A stretch of 64,000 bases of DNA, taken from contig CM069875.1 of NCBI GenBank assembly GCA_036172665.1, positions 19,375,806 to 19,439,805 of the forward strand. Direction: 5' to 3'. Of this stretch, positions 38,801 through 49,547 are shown piece by piece. Position 1 is the stretch's first letter; each line of letters starts with the position of its first letter. This DNA is from Prosopocoilus inquinatus. Its lineage: Eukaryota > Arthropoda > Insecta > Coleoptera > Lucanidae. Made by a program: the position numbers and the translations under genes. The notes beneath the pieces are model-generated. The model saw only the letters and a list, made by a program, of their open reading frames with translations. It had not been told where the DNA came from and did not search any database.

Positions 38801-41800
38801 GCCCCCTGGTCCTCCTGGTGCATCTGGTCCATCTGGTCCACCTGGTCCGCCTGGCCCAACTGGTCCTCCTGGCCCAGCTGGTCCTCCTGATCCCCCTGGT
38901 CCTCCTGGCCCAGCTGGTCCTCCTGAGCCCCCTGGTCCTCCTGGTCCATCTGGTCCATCTGACCCACCTGGTCCACCTGGCCCACCTGGCCCGCTTGGAC
39001 CTCCTGGTCCACCTGGGCTTCCTGGTCCACCTGGGCCTCCTGGCCCTCCTGGGCCACCTGGGCCTCCTGCTCCACCTGGGCCTCCTGGTCCACCTGGACC
39101 TCCTGGCCCACCCGGTCCTCCTGGACTTCCTGTTTCTCCAGATCCTCCGCCTGGTTGGCCTGATCCGTCCGGTCCTAATGGTTTTCCATTTTCTTCCGAA
39201 TTACCGCTTCCGCCTGTTCCATCCGTTGGAATGCCACTGTCAGTCGAAGTTTCCGGTTGTGACGTGCCGCTTGTGCTTGAAGATGGCGGTTCTTTAGCGG
39301 AACCGCATTTACCGTAGACAGCCCATTCATAGTTGCAAGATGAAGTATATTGATCCCAAACTGTTCCTTGCCCGCAAGTGAATTCGTACCCGATATTATT
39401 TGAACATCTGTAGAATTTTTTACAATCTTTGGTGTCTGGTCTGAATCCTTCGTAATTACACGTAGAAGTGTATGTCGGTTTTTCCGAAGTCCCTTGGGAA
39501 CTTTCTTCAGAACCTCCGCTCCCAGTGTCTGCTGAACCACTTCCAGATGCACTGCCTGAACTACCACCACCTCCGGCACCGACCGCTCCTCCTCCTATAC
39601 CACCAGCTCCTCCTGAACCACCTGCTCCTCCTCCTGAACCACCAGCTCCACCTGCTCCCCCAGTTCCTCCTGAACCACCAGCTCCACCTCCTGTACCACC
39701 GCTTCCTCCTGAACCACCAGTCCCTCCTGTACCACTAGTTCCCCCTGAACCGCCAGCTCCTCCTCCTGTACCACCAGCTCCTCCTGAACCACCAGCTCCT
39801 CCTCCTGTACTACCAGCTCCTCCTGAACCACCGGCTCCACCGCTTGTACCGCCACTTCCTCCGGAACCGCTAGCTCCTCCAGAACCACCACTTCCTCCTG
39901 AACCCCCACCTCCTCCAGAACCACCACTTCCTCCTGAACCACCACTTCCTCCTGAGCCGCCACCTCCTCCTGAACCACCACCTCCTCCTGAACCACCACC
40001 TCCTCCTGAACCACCGGTTCCTCCTGAGCCGCCACCTCCTCCTGAGCCGCCACCTCCTCCTGAGCCACCACCTCCTCCTGAGCCGCCACCTCCTCCGGAA
40101 CCACCACTTCCTCCTGAACCTCCACCTCCTCCTGAACCACCACTTCCTCCAGAACCGCCATGTCCTCCAGAAGCTCCACCTCCTCCAGTGCCGCCACTTC
40201 CTTCAGAGCCACCGCCTCCTTCAGAACCATCGCTTCCTTCTGAACCGCCCCCTCCGCCAGAATCTCCATTTCCTCCAGACATTTCCCCTGAATTAGTACC
40301 TCCACTACTGACCTTGCAATATTTTCTGTTTACCGCCCATGGATAATCGCATACTGCAAGATCTGGATTCCAAACCGTACCAGCACCGCAAGTAAATTTG
40401 TATTGTGTGTAACCACCTTGACCATTAGGTACACACATATAAAATACGCTGCAGTCGTGAATATCACCCAAGTACCCTTCTTGTGTACAAACTTCTCCCA
40501 CTGTGCTACTCACAGTGGTCGATGAAGCTGGTGTACTAGTCGGAACATAGGAATTACTCGAATTGATCGTCGTGGTACCCGTGAAAGAGGTAACGTAAGA
40601 AGTAGTCGTTTCAACATGTCCATAACCGCCATCGACGTGGTTTCCACCGCATTCTTCCCGACTTGTAGCGTAAGGGAAGTTGCAAATATTACTAGATGGG
40701 TCGAAAACCGTTCCTGGGCCACATTCGAATTTCACGGCTTCTAATTTATTACCGTCAGGAACGCATCTATAAAATACTGAGCAGTTTTTCGGATCAGGAA
40801 AATAGCCTTCTTGTACGCAGTTGTAACTGGAATCACGTATTTGTCTCGTTTCTGTAAAAGAAATAAAATTGTCAAAAAATTAGTTCTGTCATTTGCAGTT
40901 GGGATTTATTAATAATAATATTCAGGCATTCTCACAAAAAATGATTAAGTTGCAGAATATGAAACAGAGTAAACGATCTAGCTTGTGCTTATTTTATTTG
41001 GCTTTCTTTATCATTTTTATATAAACAGCAAAGTTTATTTCAAATAGTAGTATCAACAGAGATTGAGGTTGTTGAAATTATTAAAATATCTAGGTAGGTA
41101 GTGAATGGTAGTGAATTTTAATAGGTTTTCACATATTGTATTCTCATTAATTAATTAATGTAATTAATGCACTTCTGATATCGATATACACAATTTCATA
41201 GTAAAAAGATATATCGGAAAACCTGTTTATGGATTAACAAATATGTATAAACTGAAAATTTGGAAATTTCAAAACTTGTTTACCTTTCATGATTAATTTG
41301 ACGTAACTTGTCATTAAATAAATTAGGCTTAAAATTTATTTTCAGGGCCAACCCAATTTTTAATAGAAATGTGCATTCTGACAGGTATACCTTAAGCGTC
41401 CGCGCTGGAGAAGAAAGTTAAGTATTATTGTCCGACTATTCTTTCTAAATTCAACTGAATTTATCAGTATTTTATTTAACTTTTCTTATTGTTAGTGAGA
41501 TTATCTAGATAATTAGATCTATTCTGTAGGCATTTCATATTGATTATTATGCTTGTTACGATTGATATGTAACAAGCATAACAAGTGATTTCCAAAAAAT
41601 CATATTCTCTTCAATTGATTGTTACTGCATACTGCAGTCTGATTGGGGGGTTCCTGTGATTCCTATAGTTACTTATCAATTTATTTCTCTTTAATTATTG
41701 TTAGATATCAATTGAAATTAATTTGATATTAATATCTACTCAAAAAGAAACTCAGAGATAGGTAGTTAACTAACAAACGTGTACTGTGTTAATATCTCTT

Positions 41801-44800
41801 TCTGTCACCTTTGTAACAAGTTTTACATAAAAACAATAACATCACATCATATGACTTTTAATGATATTCAAGTGTAATAGAATAGAATATTAACAATTCA
41901 TTATCAATTCCAATGACAATCTGCTATGTACCAAATATAACAAAATTAACTAAAAAATTATGTTTTAAATAGGTAATAAATGAGATAAAGTTGTTAATGC
42001 AATTTTCAACGTATCACGTTTTAACGATCAATTATTATGCCTACGGCTGACATTAATAAAGGCGATTACAATTTGAGAATAATGTTCCGGAGACACTGTC
42101 GTGTAGCGGAATAATTTATGACCTTACTTGCAAGGAGGTTTATAAAAAGTGAGCGCTAGACGAAGCAATTCGCTTGCAGTTTACTCCTACTGTAGTTACA
42201 TGACACACAAGGTACGACCTTCTAGGTCGTTTGTTTTTTGTATTCGCCGGATTATTTATTCACCTTAAGCACCGCACGAATATGTAGACTGGTAACCAAT
42301 TAAATGTCTGTTGCCCCTACTAACGCACAAAGTATGTAAGTAGACATCAGAAATACGGAGAGGTATTTTTCGTAAATACTTTTCATCCCATGTAAAATAA
42401 GATGTATAGGTTTCCAACTAATACCTAATTAATTTAAAAGTAAATCAAACACTCTCGGAATTTCTAGATTTACTCACAATCAAAGTGACTTTTCTTGAAA
42501 ATGGAAATCTTTTAATAGATTAATAATACGTACAACGAAGAAGTGACTTCAAGAAACAAGAAAATCTAAGTGCTTGAATTACCGTCAATTACTATCTGTA
42601 GCATTCATATGCGTATCAGGCAATTTCACTATTAAAATTAGCAGGTTTTTCAATTCGCATCGTAAGCGTTCGTGATCTGTCGAAATCTCTCCCCTCTTTC
42701 AACTAAACAATCGGATGCATCAGAATTTCAACGAAAGTGTGAGGAAATCAGTAATTTCTATCAAAGTGCGAAGAAGAGAGAGAGACATCACGCAAAAAGT
42801 AAAATTTTGACGAAATTGTCAATAGATAAAACAGCGACATCCTACGATCGCTTTTTGACGTAGGATGTCGCTGTTTTATTTGATCATCGCTATTACATCG
42901 CAATTGCGAATAAATTGGACAAGTCGTTTTTGATTTGCAGTGGGAATGTCGAGCTACGTCTTTGCTGACGAAACCCCAAACAGGGCTGAAACAGCTGTAC
43001 AGAGGCTGCTTAAAGTTTTCAAAAACGATTTGCAACAAAATTTCTGAAATTTTAAATATTGAAAATTACGAAGAGCAAAATGAGGAAATAGGAAATGTAG
43101 AAAATAACGAGCAGTGTGAGCATAGTGGAAAAACAAGAAATACAGGAACAATGCGGAAAGTTAAAGAATAACAAAAGTGCAGGGGAAGACGGCATCCCCA
43201 CAGAGATATTGAAATGTGTAGAAGGCAAATGAAGAAGGAGAATTTTGGTGCACTGATAAAGAGAATATGACACTAGGAGCGAATGCCACAGCAATGGAGA
43301 AACGCACTGATTTGTCCTATTCAAAAAAGAGAGACGCTTTACAAGAATCGCTCAGAAAATATATAGGGTGTCATTAAAAAAAAAAAAAAGGTTGACTATC
43401 GCAGTTTTGACATATCTTATGGTAATCCTGATTTATGTAACTCACATAATGTAGTTTTATAAGCCATTTAAAATTATATAGAGTTTAACACACATTTTTT
43501 ATTAAAATAAAGAAAATATGGGGCGGCGAATACCAAACTGAATCACCCGGTATATCGTAAGCGTTCGTGATTTGTCGAAAGCTTTTGCCTCTCCCAAATG
43601 TTAATTATCGGATGCATCATCATTTTAACAGACGCAGACGCGTCCGATAGATGAGCGTACGAAGTCGCTGGTTTCATTACAAGCAATTATTGACAATAAT
43701 ATTTATTTTAATCGCAGGTACTAAGATGTCTACAATTTATAAAATTGCAGAAGGAATGGTACTTTAAAGGCAACTCAAGAAGTCATTAATTTACTATATT
43801 TGTTTTTACGTTTTAGAAAATTTCTCTACGTGGTTCTAAAAATTATTATTTTATTTTTACAGTTAAAGCTTCAAAAATTATTTTATTGGTCAGTCTCAGA
43901 GGGATAATTTAATATAAAATTCTGAAAATTATCTCTCCGTTGCGAGCTACATATCTCTTTGATTCGCGGAGTACCAATTGCTAACGGCATGCACCCGGTG
44001 ACCAGCCCCAAAACAAGTTAATTCTTTATCCAATCTGTGCGACATTAACTTTATTCTAAAGACGTTTTTGAATGATTGAAGATAGTGCAGGATATGAGAT
44101 TGAAATAGTCTAGTTGCATGTTGGATAATACTTATTAATTTTCAATTTAAAAAAGAATTGCACACTGATTAACCAACTTACTCCTATATTTTCATATTAT
44201 TTGAACACAGAACACATCGTGAAGCTTTTATTTATTATGTATTAACGTCAAAATAATGATAGTTTGAAGTCTACAAATATGAAGATAACTGAAGAAATGA
44301 GAATAAAAATTAAAAAAAAAACTTTTTTACACCGAATATTCACTTAGAATTGATTTTAAGTGTTCGACAAAATACATTCAAAGTTTATTTATTATTTTGA
44401 AGTCTTCCTTTTGTAGTATTTTGAGTCCTAACAACTGGTAAATTTTTTTATTTTTTATTTGAAAAAATGAAATATTTCCGTTTTTACTTCACAAGAAAAA
44501 TAAACAAGAACTTACCTTTGAATTTTTCAGATACATATACTCCATTTAAATTAAACATATCATAAACTCATTCCAGAAGTAGAAGATCAAATTTTATATT
44601 ATATTATCAATAGACTTTTAGGACGAATTATAGCGTTACGATGACCCATACGTCTTTAGTATAATAATCAATTTACTGCAGTTCGTGGCTCGAAATTTTT
44701 CCTTTTAATAATTTATATGACGAATTCGCTAACTTTACTTGTACGATTACCTTAAAAATATTGAACTACAATAATAATAAAAATATTTTTTTTTTATTTT

Positions 44801-47800
44801 AGAAATAAATATGTCGTATTCTAGTAACAAGGAAGTGAAGACTGCGATTTTGTGACTTTATCTGTACAGCTTGATTTTCTTATATGTAATATCTTCGTCT
44901 TCTTTCTAACGTTACAGAAAACGACATTAATGGTTGAGAAAAATGGAAAATTCAGTTTTTCTATGGTAAAGAGTTTTTGAAGTAATCTTTATGAAAGTTT
45001 TTGATTGGCTTAAACACTCTAAGAACTTTATAACGATAGTTGGACTCAAACAATTAATCAAAAAACTTGACCAAACAAGGCTGGTGTTGAAAATCAAGAA
45101 ACTTTGTGATGAGAATGACATTAGATTTTATTGGAATTGTGAAATCAAAGGTTTTAATGCTTGACTAGAGTTAGGGTACTTTGGATCTTGCCATGATTGA
45201 GCATACAATGCATACTACTGATTGGTACAGCTTGAGTACAGTTTAAACATGGTACTCATTGACCTTTTTACTGCGTAATCACAGCAACACCTGAAACGTC
45301 CTGAGCTTAATCATGACACATACAATACCAGCCAAGGTGACTTTTACCGTATAAGCTTAGGAGTTTACATATACTGTAAAAATCAAAAGAATTTTCAATC
45401 GTTTTCGATTATTAATCGAAATTTCTTACTTTTCAACAGTTTTTGAGGTTTTTAGGAACTTTTCCTGTTGTGAACTCAATTTGTGGACACAATATACAGT
45501 CATGCTATTCAGTAATGTTAAATTGCGGCAGACAGATAAAACTAGCAAACGGGTAAACTAACACAAAATGGAAACATGTTTTTTTACCGTTTAGATCGCG
45601 ACTTAAATATTTATTGGGGAGACATTACTAAAAAGCATAACTGTTGAATGGTTCCGATGCTATAGAAGAGGAATGGCCCACAACTCTATCGGTAGATCGC
45701 AAAGTATTTTCGGTTGATTACGGCGAACAGGAGAAGATTTTGATTTCAACACCAAACTTATAGAAACTCATAGAAACAAATCGTTATAGCTCCCTTAGTA
45801 TTTAGTGTTTAATAGGTCGCACCATTAGCGTTTCTAGAAAAAGAGTTATGTCAATGTCAAAATTTTAGTAGGTAGATCGCAACACATTTTTAGGGAAAAA
45901 AAATGTCGATCTTGTATACTGGGCAATTCAAAATAACTGTACTATCCGTCAACCACAGGTAGTATACAGAAAAATAAAACAAAAAGTCTATATGTATAGG
46001 GAGTCTAATTCGCGTGGAATAGAACGAAACACTAACCTTGAAATGAAACTGTAAAACGTTTTTATTTGTGGTTTTCTGCGGGAAAAATGTATAATACGCA
46101 ATTCATTCATTCAAATTTCCGACTTAATGTGTTATACGTAAGAAATGAATCATGATTACCATTTTGGATTCAAAGGAGGTTGATTTTTGAAATGCTGATA
46201 GATTTATTCCTTGTAACTTCGCACTTGCATGACCTTAGTGAATTTGCTCCTAACGGGTCGGATATTTATTCTGAATCATCCTGTATATAGAACTTGGCCA
46301 CCCCTGCTATAGAAGAGAGTCGATGGATACCCGGTACAACAAATGCGCACTATTAAAAATAAAATATTTTCAGATTCATAAATTTAAAAAAAAAAATCAA
46401 ACAAGAACGTATTTGTTCTAAAAAAATTAAAAAACTGGCTTTTGAATAAGGAAAAAAAAACTAAATTGTTACAGTACATAAGGAATTTGAATTGGAGTTA
46501 AAATATTTTTTCATTATAAAGAGAAACCACGGATGAACTATTCTGAAACATCACAAAGAAAATTAATAATCTCAAAAAATATAGCTTGCTAAGAAATAAT
46601 TCTCACTCTTTACAAATGAGTATTTTTTAAGAAATATAGCTTGAAATACGAGAACTAAGGGTTATTATGTTTCAATTAATATATTTTTTCTCTCATACGT
46701 CTTTTTTAAAATATTTAGTATATTGCACTTACTTCTATTATGGAATAAACTGTCAATCGAGAGCACATTTCTTTCTAAATAGTAATAAATCGAGCAAAAA
46801 AATATTAAATATTAAATACATAAGCTTGAGACTAGAATAAATTTTTGGTTTAACTAGCTCTTTGTCAAAAGTAACTGCAAAATATAAATATCTTGGTATA
46901 ATTTTGTTGATATTAAAGTTTTTATGTGAGAAAGAACATGTAATCGTAAATTTTCAATTATTTTATTATTTATTTGCTGTAGCCAATGCAGTTGTGTTAA
47001 AATGGATTTATGATTTACACAATTCATGTCCAGTTATGAAGAGACTTGAGAAAAAAGAAAAGAACTTTTCAAGTCTGCAGACAGGGCTAATTTACATTTA
47101 ACACCTCTTATATTTTACAAATATACATAAAAGCTGCGAACGTCGACAGTAAATTTCGCGCCTAATAGCAATAAAGTTGTTACAGACCAAATGTAAATTT
47201 AGGATCAAGGAGAATAGCTGCATTTATGGCAGGTAGCTTAAGGCAATCGTAACTTCTGTAATTATACTTGAACAATTTGTGATAATTCGTGCTTATGCTT
47301 GAGGTAGGTATTCAAAAATAATCGATCTTTCTTTAGAAACTTATCATTTTATACCTCGCTGTTGTTAATTTCTTAATGTGGTGTTAGATGGTTAACAATA
47401 GCGTGCAGACTTCACTCGAGAAAAAAGATCTAGTAAATCCCAGACCCAACAAACTGGAATAATTTATCATTATTCCAGCTTAATGTTTTTAATTATTCCG
47501 TATGAGAATTAATCGCCATTAATTACGGTCCGTCTATACAAACTATGCATGTTCGAGAGCTTGCAATTGAAATATGTTGTGACTTTTGCGTGTACATATG
47601 CGAGTCTGGATTTGAAATTTATTACGAACGAAAGAAATGGAACTCCCACGGCAGTAAATAAGAATACGGTGCAGGCGTAAATAATCTTATATTTCGTGTT
47701 GTATTCGCGCTTTCCGTGCATATAAATCTCACTATTTTTCTAGGTTTCATCTCGAACAAGAATAAAATTTTGAATTATATTAGTTCCTTCTTATTCTTCT

Positions 47801-48019
47801 TCTTCAAAGAGGACTAATCTAAATGATTGAGTTTAGAATTAACTGATGCCGCGAAGATTGTTTGATTCCAATTTTGTTTCTGTATTTATTTGGCTAGTAT
47901 ATATTATTTTACATTATTTATTTTTGCTATAAATTTATTTATGCCTAATTGAAGTACTTACCGGTTGATGCTGTGCCGAAGTAAATAATTAATAGCACCG
48001 AAGTGCCGAGCAGTCTCAT
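32824..48019 (-). CDS. Giant multi-domain chitin-binding (peritrophin/CBM14) mucin with collagen-like blocks
   Basis: Four - strand exons: 47962-48019, 35228-40851, 33279-35174 and 32824-33135. They total 7,890 bp (2,629 aa) with matching phases 1, 0 and 0. Exon 1 encodes a signal peptide ([19 protein letters not shown]). Ten six-cysteine CBM14 domains follow, at about residues 28-85, 140-200, 483-536, 768-822, 977-1031, 1308-1360, 1685-1737, 1809-1872, 2435-2506 and 2536-2597. Domains 3-7 share GQGTVWDQ and WAVYGKCG, so they arose by recent duplication. Between them lie Gly-Ser, Gly-Pro-Gly and Gln-Pro-Gly spacers and a Ser/Thr/Glu mucin region filling most of exon 3. The tail has RRKR. Such proteins bind chitin outside the cell (peritrophic matrix, cuticle or tracheal lining); the exact site is unknown. 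I know no single named orthologue. Confidence 0.9.
33560..35174 (-). repeat. Ser/Thr/Glu mucin repeats (coding)
   Basis: Degenerate repeats of about 23 residues (core TTEISS.IETTTQL..S) fill about 540 residues of exon 3. They are rich in O-glycosylation candidates. The opposite strand shows long valine-rich open frames that are only shadows. Confidence 0.85.
35880..36800 (-). repeat. Collagen-like GQPGTP repeats, block 2 (coding)
   Basis: About 300 residues of Gly-X-Y triplets, mostly (GQP)(GTP), between CBM14 domains 6 and 7. At DNA level the unit is 18 bp (CCTGGTTGACCTGGCGTT-like on the + strand) with higher-order 100-200 bp duplications, so length polymorphism is expected. Confidence 0.9.
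37010..37790 (-). repeat. Collagen-like GQPGIP repeats, block 1 (coding)
   Basis: About 260 residues of Gly-X-Y triplets, (GQP)(GIP/GTP), between CBM14 domains 5 and 6. Same 18-bp DNA unit as the block at 35.9-36.8 kb, but more Ile and more interrupted. Confidence 0.9.
38030..38410 (-). repeat. GGGGS-type spacer (coding)
   Basis: About 120 residues dominated by (GGSGGG)n between CBM14 domains 4 and 5. The + strand shows CCACCTCCTCCCGAACCG-like 18-bp units. Confidence 0.88.
38690..39165 (-). repeat. Collagen-like GPGGPGG spacer (coding)
   Basis: About 160 residues with Gly at every third position and Pro-Gly in the other two (GPG)n, with scattered Asp and Ser, between CBM14 domains 3 and 4. 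The 9-bp unit is CCTGGTCCT-like on the + strand. Confidence 0.88.
39530..40290 (-). repeat. Long Gly-Ser/Gly-Ala spacer (coding)
   Basis: About 255 residues of GGSGGGGGS and GGAGGSGG units between CBM14 domains 2 and 3, a flexible silk-like linker. Its antisense gives a 292-residue proline-rich open frame that is not a gene. Confidence 0.88.
42141..42211 (+). promoter_or_regulatory. Possible TATA promoter and tiny first exon
   Basis: TATAAAAAG (42141-42149), a CAGT initiator-like site (42177), then ATG ACA CAC AAG followed directly by GTACGA, a possible splice donor (42212). Many insect genes begin with such a mini coding exon. No downstream exon was recognised, so this is tentative. Confidence 0.3.
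42825..43028 (+). mobile_element. Hammerhead-repeat copy with palindromic 3'-end pair
   Basis: Begins with an inverted pair of the repeat's 3' terminus (ATAAAACAGCGACATCCTACG and its complement, 42825-42880). It continues CATCGCAATTGCGAATAAATTGG into a ribozyme region ending in CAAAAACGA at 43028. The segment downstream of the ribozyme is missing. Confidence 0.7.
42923..43028 (+). ncRNA. Hammerhead ribozyme, type I (CUGACGA copy)
   Basis: Core CTGACGA, stem II AACCC-CAAACA-GGGCT with one mismatch, GAAAC, loop AGCT, cleavage triplet GTA, then CAGAG pairing with CTTTG (one G-U). The outer stem TCGTTTTTG/CAAAAACGA is kept, but the middle of stem I is deleted. Likely weak or inactive. Confidence 0.6.
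43052..43345 (+). pseudogene. Non-LTR retrotransposon RT fragment
   Basis: [16 protein letters not shown] (about 43168-43215), followed after a stop and frame change by [13 protein letters not shown]. These are consecutive reverse-transcriptase landmarks of LINEs (the K..G.DGI..E.LK and W....I.PI.K patterns). Badly decayed. Confidence 0.6.
43363..43555. mobile_element. Short MITE, ends TAGGGTGTCATT / AATCACCCGGTA
   Basis: About 190 bp with short imperfect TIRs and TA on the outside. AT-rich interior, no gene. It lies between the LINE fragment and a repeat shared with 42.66-42.72 kb. Confidence 0.45.
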
Positions 48020-48473
48020 TTTGATTTCGTTCTTCTAACTATGAGGTATTAGAATCATCTGCAAAGAAGTAAAGAAACCATGATAAAATATAAAATAAAT
48101 ACATATTAAATAAGTATAACAGATCAAAAATTAACGCAATCCTCTTATACCTTCTAAATTTTTCTTGATTGTATCATTCTCACATTTAAGGTATTCACCA
48201 TAAAGTCGGGAAATACCGAAATAGAGGAATAACCCGTGTCCATTAAAACTGACTTAGACTGATTAAGAAATAAATTTCAGTTTTTTTCGGACTGTAGTTT
48301 TGCAATCTTTGTCATTTCGGAAAATATCTCAATATAATTCCTTCAACCAAGGTGGGGTCCTGTAGAAGACGGAGACATTTACTATGCCAGGGTAGAAAAA
48401 GGAAAACTTTCTCAAAGTAAAACATTTTTTTAAAACACTTCTATGGCCAAAGCTCTCTTTCGCTCGCTATAAA
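48020..48473 (-). promoter_or_regulatory. 5' flank of the chitin-binding gene
   Basis: Just upstream of the start codon, on the - strand, TTCTTTGCAG (acceptor-like, about 48057-48066) suggests a short 5'-UTR exon with an intron above it. No clear TATA box was found between here and the hammerhead array. Confidence 0.3.
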
Positions 48474-48498
48474 AAAATTTGGAAAAATTTTGTGCAAA

Positions 48499-48612
48499 TC
48501 GTTTTTGATTGCAGTGAAAACCTCGAGCAGCCTCTGGACAGCTGTTTCAGCCCTGCTTGGGGCTTCTTCAGCAGAGACGTAGCTCGACATTCCCACTGCA
48601 GACCAAAAACGA
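48499..48612 (-). ncRNA. Hammerhead ribozyme, type I
   Basis: Full consensus structure on the - strand: stem I CTCTG/CAGAG, internal loop, GAGC/GCTC, outer TCGTTTTTG/CAAAAACGA; core CTGAAGA; stem II AGCCC-CAAGCA-GGGCT; GAAAC-AGCT-GTC with cleavage after GTC. Stem III is only about 2 bp with an AGCU loop. That fits the minimal hammerheads of Penelope elements and animal retrozymes, which may act as dimers. The A-U pair closing stem II, where G-C is usual, may slow cleavage. Confidence 0.85.
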
Positions 48613-48738
48613 CTTGCCCAATTTATTCGCAATTGCGATGTAAGAATGATGAACAGATAAAATAGCGACATCTTACTATCACTTTTTGACCTGACATTGC
48701 AGTAGGATAGACAAATTGAAGCGGGATTTGCTCCTAAT

Positions 48739-48820
48739 ACGTCTCTGCTGAAGAAGCCCCAAGCAGGGCTGAAACAGCTGTCCAGAGGCTGCTCGAGGTT
48801 TTCACTGCAATCAAAAACGA
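48739..48820 (+). ncRNA. Hammerhead ribozyme, 5' stem I truncated
   Basis: Core CTGAAGA at 48748, stem II, GAAAC and GTC intact, with CTCTG/CAGAG present. The sequence 5' of TACGTCTCTG is replaced by the inverted monomer's end, so outer stem I is lost. Confidence 0.75.
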
Positions 48821-49018
48821 TTTGCACAAAATTTTTCTAAAAACTTTCATTGTGCTTTGACAGCAAGCATGGCCGCCTTGCATGAGGGAGTTACTAGGAG
48901 CAAATCCCGCTTCAATTTGTCTATCCTACTGCAATGTTAGGTCAAAAAGCGATAGTAAGATGTCGCTATTTTATCTGTTCTTCATTCTTACATCGCAATT
49001 GCGAATAAATTGGGAAAG

Positions 49019-49132
49019 TCGTTTTTGGTCTGCAGTGGGAATGTCGAGCTACGTCACTGCTGAAGAAGCCCCAAGCAGGGCTGAAACAGCTGTCCAGAGG
49101 CTGCTCGAGGTTTTCACTGCAATCAAAAACGA
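49019..49132 (+). ncRNA. Hammerhead ribozyme, type I
   Basis: As the copy at 48499-48612, but on the + strand with core CTGAAGA at 49060-49066. One change in inner stem I (CACTG instead of CTCTG) makes a mismatch; all core residues and GTC are kept. Confidence 0.85.
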
Positions 49133-49332
49133 TTTTCATAAAATTTTTCTAAAAACTTTCATTGTGCTTTGACACCAAGCATGGCCGCCTTGCATGGGGG
49201 ACTTATTAGGAGCAAATCCCGCTTCAATTTGTCTATCCTACTGCAATGTCAGGTCAAAAAGCGATAGTAAGATGTCGCTATTTTATCTGTTCATTAAAAT
49301 TTGGGTTTCAAATAAAACTAGAAACAGAGTAA

Positions 49333-49547
49333 GGCGGCTTGTCCACGATAAGAATTTTCCCCGTCCGCCGTCTCGTCAAATTTACCGGATTAGAAGTAAT
49401 ACATTACATTATACTCACTCTTGTCCACGTGTTCTGAAAATTTACCGTGCCGGCTCGTGGACAAACCAGAATATAATATAATCTAATGTATTACTACTAA
49501 TCCGATAAATTTGCTGGGACGGCGGACGGCGTCGTGGACAAGCTGCC
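49333..49547. mobile_element. PIF/Harbinger-type MITE, TAA duplication
   Basis: GGCGGCTTGTCCACGA and the inverse TCGTGGACAAGCTGCC, with TAA on both sides (49330-49332, 49548-49550). The arms pair for about 75 bp, including GACGGCGGACGG-type blocks. Confidence 0.75.

Larger units (their letters stand above)
40852..47961 (-). other. First intron of the chitin-binding gene
   Basis: A 7.1-kb intron, donor GTAAGT and acceptor CTTTTACAG, splitting the signal-peptide exon from the body. It holds a hammerhead-repeat copy, a LINE fragment, a MITE near 43.4 kb and a promoter-like + strand patch near 42.15 kb. The rest is AT-rich and unremarkable, except the denser sequence at 47.40-47.72 kb next to exon 1. 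Confidence 0.6.
48483..49295. mobile_element. Hammerhead-repeat array: one inverted and two direct monomers
   Basis: A - strand monomer (48483-48738) is joined head-to-head to two + strand monomers (48739-49295). Equivalent core positions in the direct copies are 312 bp apart (48748 and 49060). The + end is the family terminus TCGCTATTTTATCTGTTC. AAAATTTGG flanks both sides (48474-48482 and 49296-49304), a probable 9-bp target duplication. Open frames here (reading [18 protein letters not shown]) are the ribozyme sequence itself. Confidence 0.8.

Noticed and set aside
35880..40290. Regular direct repeats that could suggest a CRISPR-like array
   Set aside because: The repeats are contiguous, coding and without unique spacers, in a eukaryotic gene.
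39468..40346. 292-codon proline-rich + strand open frame, and similar long frames at 35872-36705, 37000-37788 and 38680-39297
   Set aside because: They are antisense or off-frame readings of the Gly-rich tandem repeats in the chitin-binding gene. Repeats whose unit is a multiple of three open every frame.
46862..47101. Open frame with KYKYLGIIL, reminiscent of a LINE RT landmark
   Set aside because: Only one short match; neighbouring RT landmarks are absent.
48441..49481. Open frames with repeated [18 protein letters not shown] or SLGANPASICLSYCNVRSKSD peptides (also at 56.2-57.0 kb)
   Set aside because: These are translations of the hammerhead repeat on both strands. The conserved signal is the RNA base pairing, and the frames shift between copies.
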